A stretch of 64,000 bases of DNA, from the NCBI RefSeq assembly GCF_024347495.1, contig NZ_AP025490.1, forward strand, positions 2,356,001 to 2,420,000, given 5' to 3'. Every line of letters starts with the position of its first letter. The stretch's first letter is position 1. This stretch comes from Vibrio gallaecicus. Its GTDB lineage: Bacteria; Pseudomonadota; Gammaproteobacteria; Enterobacterales; Vibrionaceae. This document shows positions 42,979 through 52,289 of the stretch, in pieces. The notes beneath the pieces were generated by a model, which was not told the DNA's origin, made no database searches, and was given only the letters and a program-made list of their open reading frames with translations. Made by a program: the position numbers and the translations under genes.

Positions 42979-43200
42979 TTACATTACCTCAATTAACTCA
43001 GCGATACTTTGGCGAATAGCGATGGACACACCTCTCACCTCAACTTGCAGAGGATCACCCATAGGCGCTCTGCGAATCAGTTTTATTTCTGTATTAGGGA
43101 GTAAACCCATTACCATCAGTTTTTTTCTGACGTCAGAAGTTAAATCCGCAAGGTTTACAACAGAAGCTGTTTTCCCTTGTTCTAGTTGTGAGAGTTTCAT
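42979..43200 (-). CDS. feoA: Ferrous iron transport protein FeoA
   Basis: 73-aa SH3-like protein (MKLSQLEQGKTASVV…RKKLMVMGLLPNTEIKLIRR) that associates with FeoB. First gene of the operon. A possible Fur site lies directly before its ribosome site. Confidence 0.95.
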   Translation of the reverse strand: MKLSQLEQGKTASVVNLADLTSDVRKKLMVMGLLPNTEIKLIRRAPMGDPLQVEVRGVSIAIRQSIAELIEVM

Positions 43201-43213
43201 GATTGCTACTTAC

Positions 43214-43232
43214 CATTGATAATGAGAAGGAT
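43214..43232. promoter_or_regulatory. Possible Fur box before feoA
   Basis: CATTGATAATGAGAAGGAT (43214–43232) shares TGATAATGA with the Fur consensus GATAATGATAATCATTATC; the second half matches poorly. It lies 14–32 bases upstream of the feoA start. Confidence 0.4.
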
Positions 43233-43476
43233 TTTTATTAGCGATAATTTTACAGACATAAAACCTTGCTTTTACTGTGTGAAATCAAAGTTTCCAAAAA
43301 TAAATACGTAACTTTCGTTAAAAAAACCTCGTCAAAAACGTTATTTTCAACACTAGCAATAAACTAACTAACTAGTACAAAAATAATAATTTTGAATTTA
43401 ACCATTTAAAAACAGCAAGTTAAAAGATTGTCGCTTTTATCACTATCAATTGTCGTTAATTTTATAAGGAAATTAA

Positions 43477-43644
43477 GTGGACCAGCATATAGTTATTCCA
43501 TCGAAGAGAAACTACTTCTCTTTAACATTAATTCCAGAAGTGATGGGCTTGCCTATCACTCCGGCAGCAAGCGAAGGTGTCATTGGCACCCGTGGCATAG
43601 TCCCCCCGGCTATGCCACGATATTTTTTTTCATTTCTCTCTTAA
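43477..43644 (+). CDS. Possible 55-aa small protein overlapping the structured RNA
   Basis: GTG at 43477 with AAGGA six bases upstream opens a frame MDQHIVIPSKRNYFSLTLIP…VPPAMPRYFFSFLS that stops inside the first unit of the tandem repeat. It crosses four hairpins including a terminator, and uses rare AGA and ATA codons, so it may be fortuitous. No similarity recognised. Confidence 0.3.
   Translation: MDQHIVIPSKRNYFSLTLIPEVMGLPITPAASEGVIGTRGIVPPAMPRYFFSFLS
43503..43628 (+). ncRNA. Candidate sRNA or leader RNA with four hairpins and a terminator
   Basis: Four consecutive stems: AGAGAA/TTCTCT (43505–43521), GTGAT.GGC/GCC.ATCAC (43540–43559), GGTG/CACC (43576–43590) and a perfect 10-bp terminator stem CGTGGCATAG/CTATGCCACG (43591–43619) followed by ATATTTTTTTT. 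No gene lies downstream on this strand for 4.7 kb, so a leader role is unlikely and a free small RNA is the simplest reading. The 5' end is not determined; promoter not clear. Confidence 0.55.
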
Positions 43645-43764
43645 CTCTCTTAACTCTCTTAACTCTCTTAACTCTCTTAACTCTCTTAACTCTCTTAACT
43701 CTCTTAACTCTCTTAACTCTCTTAACTCTCTTAACTCTCTTAACTCTCTTAACTCTCTTAACTC
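43641..43764. repeat. Non-coding 9-bp tandem repeat, about 14 copies
   Basis: TTAACTCTC repeated about 13.8 times without a mismatch, beginning directly after the T run of the candidate sRNA terminator. No spacers, so it is not a CRISPR. A frame through it gives poly(LLT) and is not a gene. Confidence 0.97.
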
Positions 43765-43796
43765 AGTATATCCATACCTGATTCGCAGTAAGCAAT

Positions 43797-43821
43797 AAAA
43801 AACCCCAGCATTGGCTGAGGC
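43797..43821 (-). terminator. Terminator of the AraC-type sensor gene
   Basis: Minus strand CCTCAGC, loop CAAT, GCTGGGG, then TTTTTTA, 30 bases past the stop at 43852. Confidence 0.9.
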
Positions 43822-43851
43822 TTATTTATGGGCTTAATTAGCGTTAGAAAA

Positions 43852-46800
43852 CTAATCGGAATTTTCAGAGAACTTAGAGGGAGACACTCCAAAGTGATGT
43901 TTGAATTTCTGACTAAAATAAGAAGGGTCATTAAAGCCTGAATCGAAAGCGACTTCTGATATTTTTCCACCAGCTAATAACCTCTCGCATGCTTTTTCTA
44001 AACGTACCTCATTCAGATACTCATTAAATGTTCGCTGATAAGCAGACTTAAAACGTCGCTGAAGGCTTCTTTCTGACATGAATAAACTCTTAGCCGCGGC
44101 AGCTGTTCCGAATTCAGGATCAGAATAATGCTCACAAATAAGAAGATAGACTTTATGTTTCCATTCTTCTTCTGGACTCAATTTATCCACTTCAAGATCA
44201 CTAGCATTAACGTTATCTGTGGTGACTTGCTCAAGAGTGCTTGCCACAACCTTCTGTAGAGTTGAAAAATCAATCCCCCAAGAAAGCCTCACTTTATTTT
44301 GAGCTTCAGATGTGAACATCTCAAAATCCCCACCGCTTTGCTTTATTAAGAGCGGCAACTTTTCGATGTTGAGGTCAGGGATAGGGTTAGCCTCATTTTC
44401 TAGATGGCTATTTGAGAGCTTGGACAATGAAGAACCATTATCAATGATTGTAATGACTAACTTTTCATTTTCTTCTTCAATCCAAACTTTCATTGTTTGA
44501 GATTTGAAGCTGCGTTTTATTATGCTTGATATCAAACTATTGAAAAGTATATCAAGGTTAAAATAGTGCAACTCAATGTGCCTATAGGTCGTGTCTACTT
44601 TTATATCTAGATTAATACCAGCTTTAAGTAAATCAGCTTGCCAAGCTTTCAGAACAGATTCAAAAATAAGGATAATGTCGCATCCAAACATTGAGCTGCT
44701 TGCTCTTTCAGGGCTATTTTTTAGCTGCTCTAAGCCATTTTTTAAATTAATAATAGGCGTTTGATTGGGGTTACCTTCCCAGCTAGGTAGTTGATGTACA
44801 ACTTCATTAACCTGTGTCGATAGTGAGTCTGCTACACTTTCTACCAATACATTCTTTACTTGCAGTTGCTTCTTAAGTTGCTGATTAGTTGCTAGTAATA
44901 TTCGGCTTTGATGCCTTAACTGGTCTGTTTTCAAAGCTACCTGGGCTTTTAACTGTTTATTTGCATAAGTGACAAACCTAGAACGCCAAAAAACACAAAT
45001 AGTAATAATACCAATAAATAGGAGTAAACTTGCAAAAGCAGCTAAACGCGTGAAATACCAAGGTTCAGATACGGAAAAAGACTGAATAATCGTATCAAAA
45101 TGGTAATGAGAGTCCTCTATGGGGCGGACTTGTAAGGTATAACTACCTGGCAATAAGTGCTCTAAAGTCAGCAAACCTCCTTCGAATTCAGTCCAAGGCT
45201 CTTTCTCACTTAAACGATACTCTAAAGAGTGTATAAACGGTGTTGGAAGGACACCTAATTTAAAGCTGATTGATGTGCCATACGTGAATGGCTCTAATAC
45301 CACCTGCTTCCCACCTATAGATACGGTTTCTTGATCAACACTTATCCGGCTTAAAAGAACACGACTTTGAGGGGGATTTGAAACAAGCAGCTCTGCCGAT
45401 AAAGTTTTGATTACACCATGTTTTGAGCCTAATAATAGTGACATCGACTTTTGCCCCTCATCGTAAAATGAAGAGCAAGCTCCTACAGCAATCTCATTAG
45501 CGACTAATCCAAAGGGGGCTCCTATATGCCTAAGGAGTTCACCATCTAAGTTGTAATAGCTCAGTCCTTTTGAAGACCCCAACCAAATACCGTTAGTGTC
45601 TGATATCAAACAGCGTGGATTAATGTTGTCTTCAACTAATGGCACACCTTCAAGGAAGGAACCTTCAAAAGGCATACGGTACAACCCATAGCTACTGGCA
45701 AACCACTGCGAACCATCAGCCGCATTTACAATGTCGACAATATTACCAAAACGTCCACTCGGTTTATTAAACTTTATAGATTCGTTAGAAAAAGTATAAA
45801 AACCATGATCGGTACCAATGTATACACTTTCGCTCTCACTGGCTGTTAATTCGGTAATTTTAGCAGGTAGGTATTTGTCCACTAACCAATCTGAACCGTA
45901 ATTTTTTAATCGTCCGGTGACAAGGTTTAACGCATATAAATCTTGCCCCGATGTCATCCACACCGTCTTATCATGGCTAAAAGCAATATTCTGAATAGTT
46001 AAATGACGTAAGTTATTCGGCAACATAACACGTTCAAATGTTAGCTTATCAATTGAAACTAGCCCCGAATCTGTCGCCAACCACATTTTATTTTTATTAA
46101 AGTAAAAGTCCGAAACATTGCCCGAATACACTAATTTAGGAGTGCTATTTTCTTCAATAAAGTAAACTCCAGAAGAAGAAGCGACCCAATAACTAGTAGG
46201 GGTCTCTACATGCAGTTTGTTCACGATAATATCGCTAGATTGCATTCCTTTCCCTTTCAAAGGAGTTCGGGAAAATGTTTTGCTAAACAGTGAGAAGTAC
46301 CTAATTCCATTGTTGGTAGCAATCCACATGCCGCCATATGTGTCATTAATTAATGAATAGATTTTCTCTCCGGGTAACGCGAAATCTTCGTTAGGTGATT
46401 TTTTAAATCGAGTAATATCTCCAGAAAAAAAATCATAACTGAATAACCCATGCTCAGTTCCCACCCAATAAGCATCCGAAGTTTCAGCAAGCGAAAGAAC
46501 ATGTGACCCACGAACCTTTTTAATTGGCTGATTCCCCTCCCCAACTTTTATTATGATGATACCTTTTAACGTTCCAATAACTAGCTCGCGCCGAGTACTA
46601 GAAAAATACAGCTTTTCGACATAATTCTTCCCCGAAGGCGATATATGATTAAATTCATCTTCATTTGATAAGTAAACACCAGAACTTGTTGCTAGCACCC
46701 ACTTAGATAGCACTTTAATTGCATCATTGATTTGAATATCACTTCGCTTGTTGTGCTGATATAAACTTAAGAGAGAGTAAGTTTCAAACCCTTCAGAATG

Positions 46801-47232
46801 AACACTGTATGTATAAAAATTCGTATCATCCGTCACCCAAATATAACCATTTGAGGTGCCTATGTTAGTAATCACAGAGCCTGGACTCAAACTGAAGGCT
46901 AATGCACTTTCTTGCCCTGGAGTGTGACGATAGACTTCGTTGTCAAAAAAAGTCCAAAATTCACCTTTATGAAAGGCAATATTATCTGAAGAAAAAGGCA
47001 GTAAACTTCCTTTCCTTGGTAGTAAATTCACCCCATCATAAAACTGAACTTTGCCATGAACATCATGAATCCATAAGCCGCCTCCTTCACCTAAGTAAAG
47101 ATTTTTAGCCGCAAGGAAGTTTCCTTGCACCTGAATCGGCAAAGGATAAAAAACAGTTGGAGAAGTATTTAACGCGAAAGCATTAAATGAAGTACTCAGT
47201 AATATGAATACTCGAATTAAATAATGGAACAA
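43852..47232 (-). CDS. Membrane-bound one-piece sensor/regulator: propeller + Y_Y_Y + degenerate kinase + AraC HTH
   Basis: 1126 aa. Signal peptide or anchor 1–20; about 600 residues of two-component-regulator propeller repeats (WIHDVHGKVQFYDG, GGMWIATNNGIRYFS, GIWLGSSKGLSYYN); a Y_Y_Y-like domain about 650–715; one membrane segment about 727–749; a coiled coil; a histidine-kinase-like region about 800–960 in which the N-box asparagine is absent (FNSLISSIIKRSF) though a G1-like IDNGS remains; and an AraC-type DNA-binding domain about 1020–1120 (FGTAAAAKSLFMSERSLQRR; ISEVAFDSGFNDPSYFSQKF). There is no receiver domain. It resembles hybrid two-component systems but apparently without a phosphorelay. 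Between feo and znu; ligand unknown. Confidence 0.85.
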   Translation of the reverse strand: MFHYLIRVFILLSTSFNAFALNTSPTVFYPLPIQVQGNFLAAKNLYLGEGGGLWIHDVHGKVQFYDGVNLLPRKGSLLPFSSDNIAFHKGEFWTFFDNEVYRHTPGQESALAFSLSPGSVITNIGTSNGYIWVTDDTNFYTYSVHSEGFETYSLLSLYQHNKRSDIQINDAIKVLSKWVLATSSGVYLSNEDEFNHISPSGKNYVEKLYFSSTRRELVIGTLKGIIIIKVGEGNQPIKKVRGSHVLSLAETSDAYWVGTEHGLFSYDFFSGDITRFKKSPNEDFALPGEKIYSLINDTYGGMWIATNNGIRYFSLFSKTFSRTPLKGKGMQSSDIIVNKLHVETPTSYWVASSSGVYFIEENSTPKLVYSGNVSDFYFNKNKMWLATDSGLVSIDKLTFERVMLPNNLRHLTIQNIAFSHDKTVWMTSGQDLYALNLVTGRLKNYGSDWLVDKYLPAKITELTASESESVYIGTDHGFYTFSNESIKFNKPSGRFGNIVDIVNAADGSQWFASSYGLYRMPFEGSFLEGVPLVEDNINPRCLISDTNGIWLGSSKGLSYYNLDGELLRHIGAPFGLVANEIAVGACSSFYDEGQKSMSLLLGSKHGVIKTLSAELLVSNPPQSRVLLSRISVDQETVSIGGKQVVLEPFTYGTSISFKLGVLPTPFIHSLEYRLSEKEPWTEFEGGLLTLEHLLPGSYTLQVRPIEDSHYHFDTIIQSFSVSEPWYFTRLAAFASLLLFIGIITICVFWRSRFVTYANKQLKAQVALKTDQLRHQSRILLATNQQLKKQLQVKNVLVESVADSLSTQVNEVVHQLPSWEGNPNQTPIINLKNGLEQLKNSPERASSSMFGCDIILIFESVLKAWQADLLKAGINLDIKVDTTYRHIELHYFNLDILFNSLISSIIKRSFKSQTMKVWIEEENEKLVITIIDNGSSLSKLSNSHLENEANPIPDLNIEKLPLLIKQSGGDFEMFTSEAQNKVRLSWGIDFSTLQKVVASTLEQVTTDNVNASDLEVDKLSPEEEWKHKVYLLICEHYSDPEFGTAAAAKSLFMSERSLQRRFKSAYQRTFNEYLNEVRLEKACERLLAGGKISEVAFDSGFNDPSYFSQKFKHHFGVSPSKFSENSD

Positions 47233-47383
47233 CTTTAAACCCTAAACAGCAAGAAGAATCTATTATGCACTACAATTGATAGCAGACATTTTTTATACTA
47301 ATAATTATCTAATCATTCTAGCTGAAAATGTTCTAGGAAAAAGCAGGTTTATGAATGCGGAAGTCTTTTTATCTAGGGGATCA

Positions 47384-47413
47384 CGTAAATACCGCAACAA
47401 AGCGGTATTTACG
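47384..47413 (-). terminator. Perfect 12-bp inverted repeat after znuA
   Basis: CGTAAATACCGC and GCGGTATTTACG separated by six bases, 14 bases beyond the znuA stop. It probably ends znuA transcription although no T run follows. Confidence 0.6.
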
Positions 47414-47426
47414 ACATTTAATACAC

Positions 47427-48311
47427 TTATTTCTTACCTAAACAATCAGTATAGCTTTGAGTAAGTTGTTGAAGAAAATCAAAATAACTACCAGGTTTCA
47501 CATCAATAGTTGAGCCTACAGGATCCAACTGACCTTTGGTCGCTTGGCTTCCTCTAGTCACTGATGCTATCACCGCTGGGGTAAATTGTGGTTCAGAAAA
47601 AACGCATTGAACATTGTCTCGTTTAAGCGTATTTCTGATTGTAATAAGGGTTTTTGCTCCTGGTTTTCGTTCAGGACTAACAGTAAAGTAACCTAAATTA
47701 TTCAAGCCAAAATCTTCTTCAAAATAGCCATACGCATCATGAAAAACATAATACCCAGTATCTTTTACAGGGTTCAACTGCTCAACAATAGATCGCTTTT
47801 TTTCATCTAAATTCGTAATAAACTGGCTTAGATTATCTTCGTATTGACTAGTATTCTCGGGATCAAGTTTAATTAACTCAGAAGAAATATATTGAGCAGC
47901 CACTTTCACTTGGTCAATACCTAGCCAAAAATGAGGATCATGGCTTCCATGATCATGCCCTTCGTGGGCATCATGATCTGCGCTTCCAAATTCCCTTAAG
48001 TTTAAGTTAGGGATTTGACTAATGGTAAGAACATTACTTTTCCCTTCAAGTACCTTAACAAAAGATGTCTCTAAATCACGACCAAACCAAATAACCATAT
48101 CAGCTTGTTGGATTTTTTTTACATCAGAAGGCTTCAAAGCATAATCATGTGGTGACGCGTTACTATTCATTAAAACATCAGGCTCACTCACCCCCAGCGT
48201 TAATTCTACTACGATCATTTGAATCGGCTTAAAACTAGTCAAGATTGTACTAGCATTCGCTACTGTGGGGAGTAAAAGTGAAGTAACTAAGAGTATAATT
48301 GAACGAAACAT
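47427..48311 (-). CDS. znuA: Zinc ABC transporter, periplasmic zinc-binding protein
   Basis: 294 aa with a signal peptide 1–20. Metal ligands are visible: NASPHDYALKPSD (His about 54), a short His/Asp-rich loop DHDAHEGHDHGSHDPHFWLG (about 104–123), VFHDAYGYFEEDFG (about 195) and a C-terminal Asp region. Divergent from znuCB with a Zur operator between. The His-rich loop is shorter than in E. coli ZnuA. Confidence 0.95.
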   Translation of the reverse strand: MFRSIILLVTSLLLPTVANASTILTSFKPIQMIVVELTLGVSEPDVLMNSNASPHDYALKPSDVKKIQQADMVIWFGRDLETSFVKVLEGKSNVLTISQIPNLNLREFGSADHDAHEGHDHGSHDPHFWLGIDQVKVAAQYISSELIKLDPENTSQYEDNLSQFITNLDEKKRSIVEQLNPVKDTGYYVFHDAYGYFEEDFGLNNLGYFTVSPERKPGAKTLITIRNTLKRDNVQCVFSEPQFTPAVIASVTRGSQATKGQLDPVGSTIDVKPGSYFDFLQQLTQSYTDCLGKK

Positions 48312-48350
48312 GGTGCCTCTATAATAGAAAAGTAGCGTAGGTAAGTTTCA

Positions 48351-48369
48351 AATGTTACATTATAACATT
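48351..48369. promoter_or_regulatory. Zur operator between znuA and znuCB
   Basis: AATGTTA, five bases, TAACATT: a perfect inverted repeat that matches the gammaproteobacterial Zur consensus (GAAATGTTATANTATAACATTTC). It is placed to control both divergent transcripts. Confidence 0.88.
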
Positions 48370-48394
48370 AGTTAATTGCAAATGAGTTCTATTC

Positions 48395-49177
48395 ATGGAT
48401 ACCTTAATCCAATTAGATGCGGTAAGTGTGGAATTTGACGGCCGTAAAGTGCTGGACAATATCTCCCTAGATATCCAACGCGGGCGTATCACAACTTTAA
48501 TTGGTCCCAATGGTGCTGGTAAATCTACCTTAGTAAAAGTACTACTCGGTCTTCAAAATAAATACCAAGGAAAGATGAGCCGTAAGAATAAGCTTAGAAT
48601 TGGATATGTTCCTCAAAAGCTGAAACTTAACGATTCGCTACCGTTAAATGTAGAACGTTTTTTAAGATTAACAGGAAAATACAGCCCTCAAGAAATTCTA
48701 GAGGCCTTGAGACTCGTTGGCGCGGAGCATCTGCTTAAAAACAATATGCACCAGCTGTCTGGAGGTGAAAACCAACGAGTACTGATCGCTAAGGCATTAC
48801 TAAAAAGACCTGACCTACTAGTGCTTGATGAACCTGCTCAAGGTGTTGATGTACAAGGGCAAATTGATTTATATGACCTAATAGATACTCTTCGACATCG
48901 CTTTGGGTGCGGGGTTTTTATGGTTTCCCACGATTTGCATTTGGTCATGGCTAAAACCGATGATGTAATCTGTTTACATCACCACATTTGTTGTTCAGGC
49001 GCACCTGCTGACATCAAACAGCACCCTTCATATATCGCTTTATTTGGTACAGCGGTTCAAGAGAGCTTGGCTTTCTACCACCACCAACATGAACACCATC
49101 ACCACGACTTGGCAGGTCAACCTGTACCTGGAGATGTGCATGACTGCTCTAACCACAAACACGGACACCATCAATAA
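48395..49177 (+). CDS. znuC: Zinc ABC transporter ATPase
   Basis: 260 aa. Walker A GPNGAGKS (37–44), ABC signature LSGGENQRV (about 127), Walker [13 protein letters not shown] (about 148) and an H-loop VSHDLH. The C-terminus is strongly His-rich ([10 protein letters not shown], then HKHGHHQ), which may bind zinc. Its stop overlaps the znuB start (TAATG). Confidence 0.96.
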   Translation: MDTLIQLDAVSVEFDGRKVLDNISLDIQRGRITTLIGPNGAGKSTLVKVLLGLQNKYQGKMSRKNKLRIGYVPQKLKLNDSLPLNVERFLRLTGKYSPQEILEALRLVGAEHLLKNNMHQLSGGENQRVLIAKALLKRPDLLVLDEPAQGVDVQGQIDLYDLIDTLRHRFGCGVFMVSHDLHLVMAKTDDVICLHHHICCSGAPADIKQHPSYIALFGTAVQESLAFYHHQHEHHHHDLAGQPVPGDVHDCSNHKHGHHQ

Positions 49178-49962
49178 TGCTTGAGTTTCTTTTACCTTCT
49201 ATTCTTGCAGGCTTAGGCATCGCTCTTATTGCTGGTCCGCTGGGTTCGTTCGTAGTGTGGCGTAAAATGGCTTACTTCGGTGACACGCTTGCTCACGCGT
49301 CTTTGATGGGTCTAGCCCTTGGCTTTTTGTTCAATATTAATTTGTATTTCGCGCTTCTGATTTGCTGCTTAATGCTTGCAGTATTACTCGTAACCTTACA
49401 AAAACAAAAATTGGTCGCGACTGATACTTTACTTGGTATATTGGCACACAGCGCGCTTTCTTTGGGTCTTGTCGCAGTTAGCTTCTTAGATAACGTTCGC
49501 GTCGACCTAATGAGTTACTTATTTGGCGACTTGCTGGCAGTATCGCCAACGGACTTAGTCTTTATCTATACAGGTGTAGCAGTAATTAGTTTGGTGCTTT
49601 TTATATTTTGGCGACCACTATTATCAACGACTGTTAATGAAGATCTGGCTGCAGTTGATGGCATCAATATTGATTTGATGCGTCTTATTCTAATGCTACT
49701 TGTAGGAATTGTGATTGCTGTTGGTATGAAGTTTGTTGGTGCGTTGATCATGACATCATTACTGATTATTCCTGCAGCAACTGCAAGGAAGTTCTCGAGC
49801 ACACCTGAGCAGATGGCATTCCTGGCATCAGTTATCGGCTCTATCGCAGTGTTTGGTGGGTTAAGCCTGTCTTGGTTCTATGACACTCCAGCGGGTCCTT
49901 CCGTGGTTATCAGCGCTGCTGCAATGTTTATTCTGTCACAATTGGCTAAAAGCCGCGCTTAG
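49177..49962 (+). CDS. znuB: Zinc ABC transporter permease
   Basis: 261 aa, about eight membrane segments of the ABC-3 permease family; [20 protein letters not shown] and [18 protein letters not shown] are typical. Translationally coupled to znuC and followed by a terminator. Confidence 0.96.
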   Translation: MLEFLLPSILAGLGIALIAGPLGSFVVWRKMAYFGDTLAHASLMGLALGFLFNINLYFALLICCLMLAVLLVTLQKQKLVATDTLLGILAHSALSLGLVAVSFLDNVRVDLMSYLFGDLLAVSPTDLVFIYTGVAVISLVLFIFWRPLLSTTVNEDLAAVDGINIDLMRLILMLLVGIVIAVGMKFVGALIMTSLLIIPAATARKFSSTPEQMAFLASVIGSIAVFGGLSLSWFYDTPAGPSVVISAAAMFILSQLAKSRA

Positions 49963-49989
49963 CAATTCGAACTTGTTTCTTGGAAACAT

Positions 49990-50021
49990 AAAAAAGGCTT
50001 GGTCAATGACCAAGCCTTTTT
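49990..50021. terminator. Bidirectional terminator between znuB and sucD
   Basis: AAAAAAGGCTTGGTC and GACCAAGCCTTTTTAT form a near-perfect stem with a tiny AAT loop and serve convergent znuB and sucD. Confidence 0.93.
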
Positions 50022-50065
50022 ATATCGTTCAATTCACTTCTATCTACTCGATAAAAGCCAGCTGA

Positions 50066-50938
50066 TTACCAACCGGTGATTTCACGTAGACCTTTGCCGA
50101 TGTCAGCAAGAGATTTAACAGTCTTAACGCCTGCAGCTTCTAGTGCTGCGAATTTATCTTCAGCAGTACCTTTACCGCCAGATATAATTGCGCCAGCATG
50201 GCCCATACGTTTACCCGGAGGAGCAGTAACACCAGCAATGTAAGAAACAACGGGCTTAGTCACGTTCGCTTTAATGAACTCAGCGGCTTCTTCTTCCGCA
50301 GTACCACCGATTTCACCAATCATTACGATTGCTTCAGTTTCTGGATCTTCTTGGAAAAGTTTTAGGATATCAATGAAGTTTGAACCTGGAATAGGGTCAC
50401 CACCGATACCAACACATGTAGACTGACCAAAGCCTTCATCTGTTGTTTGCTTAACTGCTTCGTAAGTCAGAGTACCTGAACGAGATACGATGCCTACTTT
50501 ACCCTTCTTGTGGATATGACCAGGCATAATACCAATCTTACACTCATCAGGAGTGATAAGACCTGGACAGTTAGGACCGATCATGCGAACGCCAGTTTCT
50601 TCTAGCTTCACTTTAACGTCGATCATATCTGTTGTAGGAATACCTTCAGTAATCGTTACAATCAGCTCGATACCTGCGTCAATAGCTTCTAAGATTGCAT
50701 CTTTACAGAACGGAGCTGGTACGTAGATAACTGTAGCTGTTGCGCCAGTTACTTCAACCGCTTCACGTACTGTGTTAAATACAGGAAGACCTAGGTGAGT
50801 TTGACCACCTTTACCAGGTGATACACCACCGACCATTTGCGTACCGTATGCGATAGCTTGCTCAGAGTGGAATGTACCTTGACCGCCAGTGAAACCCTGA
50901 CAGATTACTTTAGTGTCTTTGTTAATTAATACAGACAT
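50066..50938 (-). CDS. sucD: Succinyl-CoA synthetase alpha subunit
   Basis: 290 aa. Forms the phosphohistidine intermediate in succinyl-CoA to succinate with NTP formation; active His in [17 protein letters not shown] (about 247). N-terminal CoA-binding segment [16 protein letters not shown]. Its start overlaps the sucC stop, and it is the last gene of the suc cluster. Confidence 0.98.
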   Translation of the reverse strand: MSVLINKDTKVICQGFTGGQGTFHSEQAIAYGTQMVGGVSPGKGGQTHLGLPVFNTVREAVEVTGATATVIYVPAPFCKDAILEAIDAGIELIVTITEGIPTTDMIDVKVKLEETGVRMIGPNCPGLITPDECKIGIMPGHIHKKGKVGIVSRSGTLTYEAVKQTTDEGFGQSTCVGIGGDPIPGSNFIDILKLFQEDPETEAIVMIGEIGGTAEEEAAEFIKANVTKPVVSYIAGVTAPPGKRMGHAGAIISGGKGTAEDKFAALEAAGVKTVKSLADIGKGLREITGW

Positions 50939-52104
50939 TATTTAGCCTCCGCAGCAGCAACAACTTTCTGAGCAGCATCTGTTAGAGATTCAGCTGCAAT
51001 GATATCAACGTCAGAATTAGCAAGTACTTCGCGACCTAGGTCTGCGTTTGTACCTTCAAGACGAACAACTACAGGAACTGTTACGCCTACTTCTTTAACC
51101 GCACCAATAATACCTTCAGCGATCATGTCACAACGAACGATACCACCGAAGATGTTAACTAGTACTGCTTTAACATTGTCATCAGAAAGGATGATCTTGA
51201 ATGCTTCAGCTACACGCTCTTTAGTCGCGCCGCCGCCTACATCAAGGAAGTTTGCTGGCTTGCCGCCATGTAGGTTTACGATATCCATCGTACCCATTGC
51301 AAGGCCTGCACCGTTAACCATACAGCCAACGTTGCCATCTAGTGCTACGTAGTTCAGTTCCCACTGTGCTGCGTGTGCTTCGCGCTCGTCTTCTTGTGAA
51401 GGATCATGCATTTCACGAAGTTTTGGCTGACGGTACATTGCGTTTGAGTCAATGTTGATTTTGCCATCAAGACAAAGAAGATTACCTTCGCCAGTAATTA
51501 CAAGCGGATTGATTTCTAGTAGAGCTAAGTCGTACTGAGAGAACATTTCACCAAGACCCATAAAAATCTTAACGAACTGTATAATTTGATCGCCAACTAG
51601 ACCAAGTTTGAACGCAAGTTCACGACCTTGGTAAGCTTGAGGACCTACTAGAGGATCGATCGCTGATTGATGAATCAACTCAGGCGTTTCTTCAGCAATT
51701 TTCTCAATGTCCACACCGCCTTCAGTCGACGCCATGAATACAATTTTACGAGTAGCACGGTCAACAACAGCACCTAGGTAAAGTTCATTAGCAATGTTTG
51801 ATGCTTCTTCAACTAGGATCTTTGTTACAGGTTGACCATTAGCGTCTGTTTGGTAAGTCACTAGGTTTTTACCTAGCCACTTTTGTGCAAACTCTTTAAC
51901 GCCTTCTTTAGTATCGTGCAATTCAACACCGCCCGCTTTACCGCGACCACCTGCGTGAACCTGACACTTAACGACTTTCTGAGCTGTGCTGATTCGACCC
52001 GCGGCTTCAAATGCTTCTTGAGCTGTGTCACATGCGAAGCCTTCTGGTACAGGCAAACCGAATTCTGCAAATAGCTGCTTTGCTTGATATTCATGCAAAT
52101 TCAT
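50938..52104 (-). CDS. sucC: Succinyl-CoA synthetase beta subunit
   Basis: 388 aa ATP-grasp subunit, carrying the nucleotide site ([15 protein letters not shown], about 46–60) and [14 protein letters not shown]. Forms the heterodimer with SucD. The 185-base gap to sucB holds a terminator-like hairpin. Confidence 0.98.
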   Translation of the reverse strand: MNLHEYQAKQLFAEFGLPVPEGFACDTAQEAFEAAGRISTAQKVVKCQVHAGGRGKAGGVELHDTKEGVKEFAQKWLGKNLVTYQTDANGQPVTKILVEEASNIANELYLGAVVDRATRKIVFMASTEGGVDIEKIAEETPELIHQSAIDPLVGPQAYQGRELAFKLGLVGDQIIQFVKIFMGLGEMFSQYDLALLEINPLVITGEGNLLCLDGKINIDSNAMYRQPKLREMHDPSQEDEREAHAAQWELNYVALDGNVGCMVNGAGLAMGTMDIVNLHGGKPANFLDVGGGATKERVAEAFKIILSDDNVKAVLVNIFGGIVRCDMIAEGIIGAVKEVGVTVPVVVRLEGTNADLGREVLANSDVDIIAAESLTDAAQKVVAAAEAK

Positions 52105-52246
52105 TTTGTTATTCCATTTGTTTATCCCTGAAGGGATTTATTATTTCCATCAGACATCAGCTTAACTGCGTCTATTTCGTAGGGTGCTTCTAAAATGCTT
52201 ATCAAAAATTGATGAGCAATAAATCAGGAGTGAGCTTCCCAATTTA

Positions 52247-52279
52247 TAAAAATGAGAAGCTACAAGGCAGCTTCTCATT
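52247..52279 (-). terminator. Terminator-like hairpin between sucB and sucC
   Basis: Minus strand AATGAGAAGCT, a 7-nt loop, AGCTTCTCATT, then TTTAT. An 11-bp stem in the middle of the sucABCD cluster that would attenuate sucCD relative to sucAB. Confidence 0.8.
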
Positions 52280-52289
52280 CAGTATTACT

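Noticed and set aside
43641..43764. Possible CRISPR array
   Set aside because: The repeat unit is 9 bp with no spacers and no cas genes anywhere in the window.
43428..43781. 117-codon frame ending in repeated Leu-Leu-Thr
   Set aside because: Most of it is translation of the 9-bp tandem repeat and of the sRNA-like hairpins in another frame; no ribosome site at its start.
47276..47464. 62-codon + strand frame between the sensor gene and znuA
   Set aside because: It runs into the znuA coding region in antisense and covers the inverted repeat; no ribosome site or similarity.
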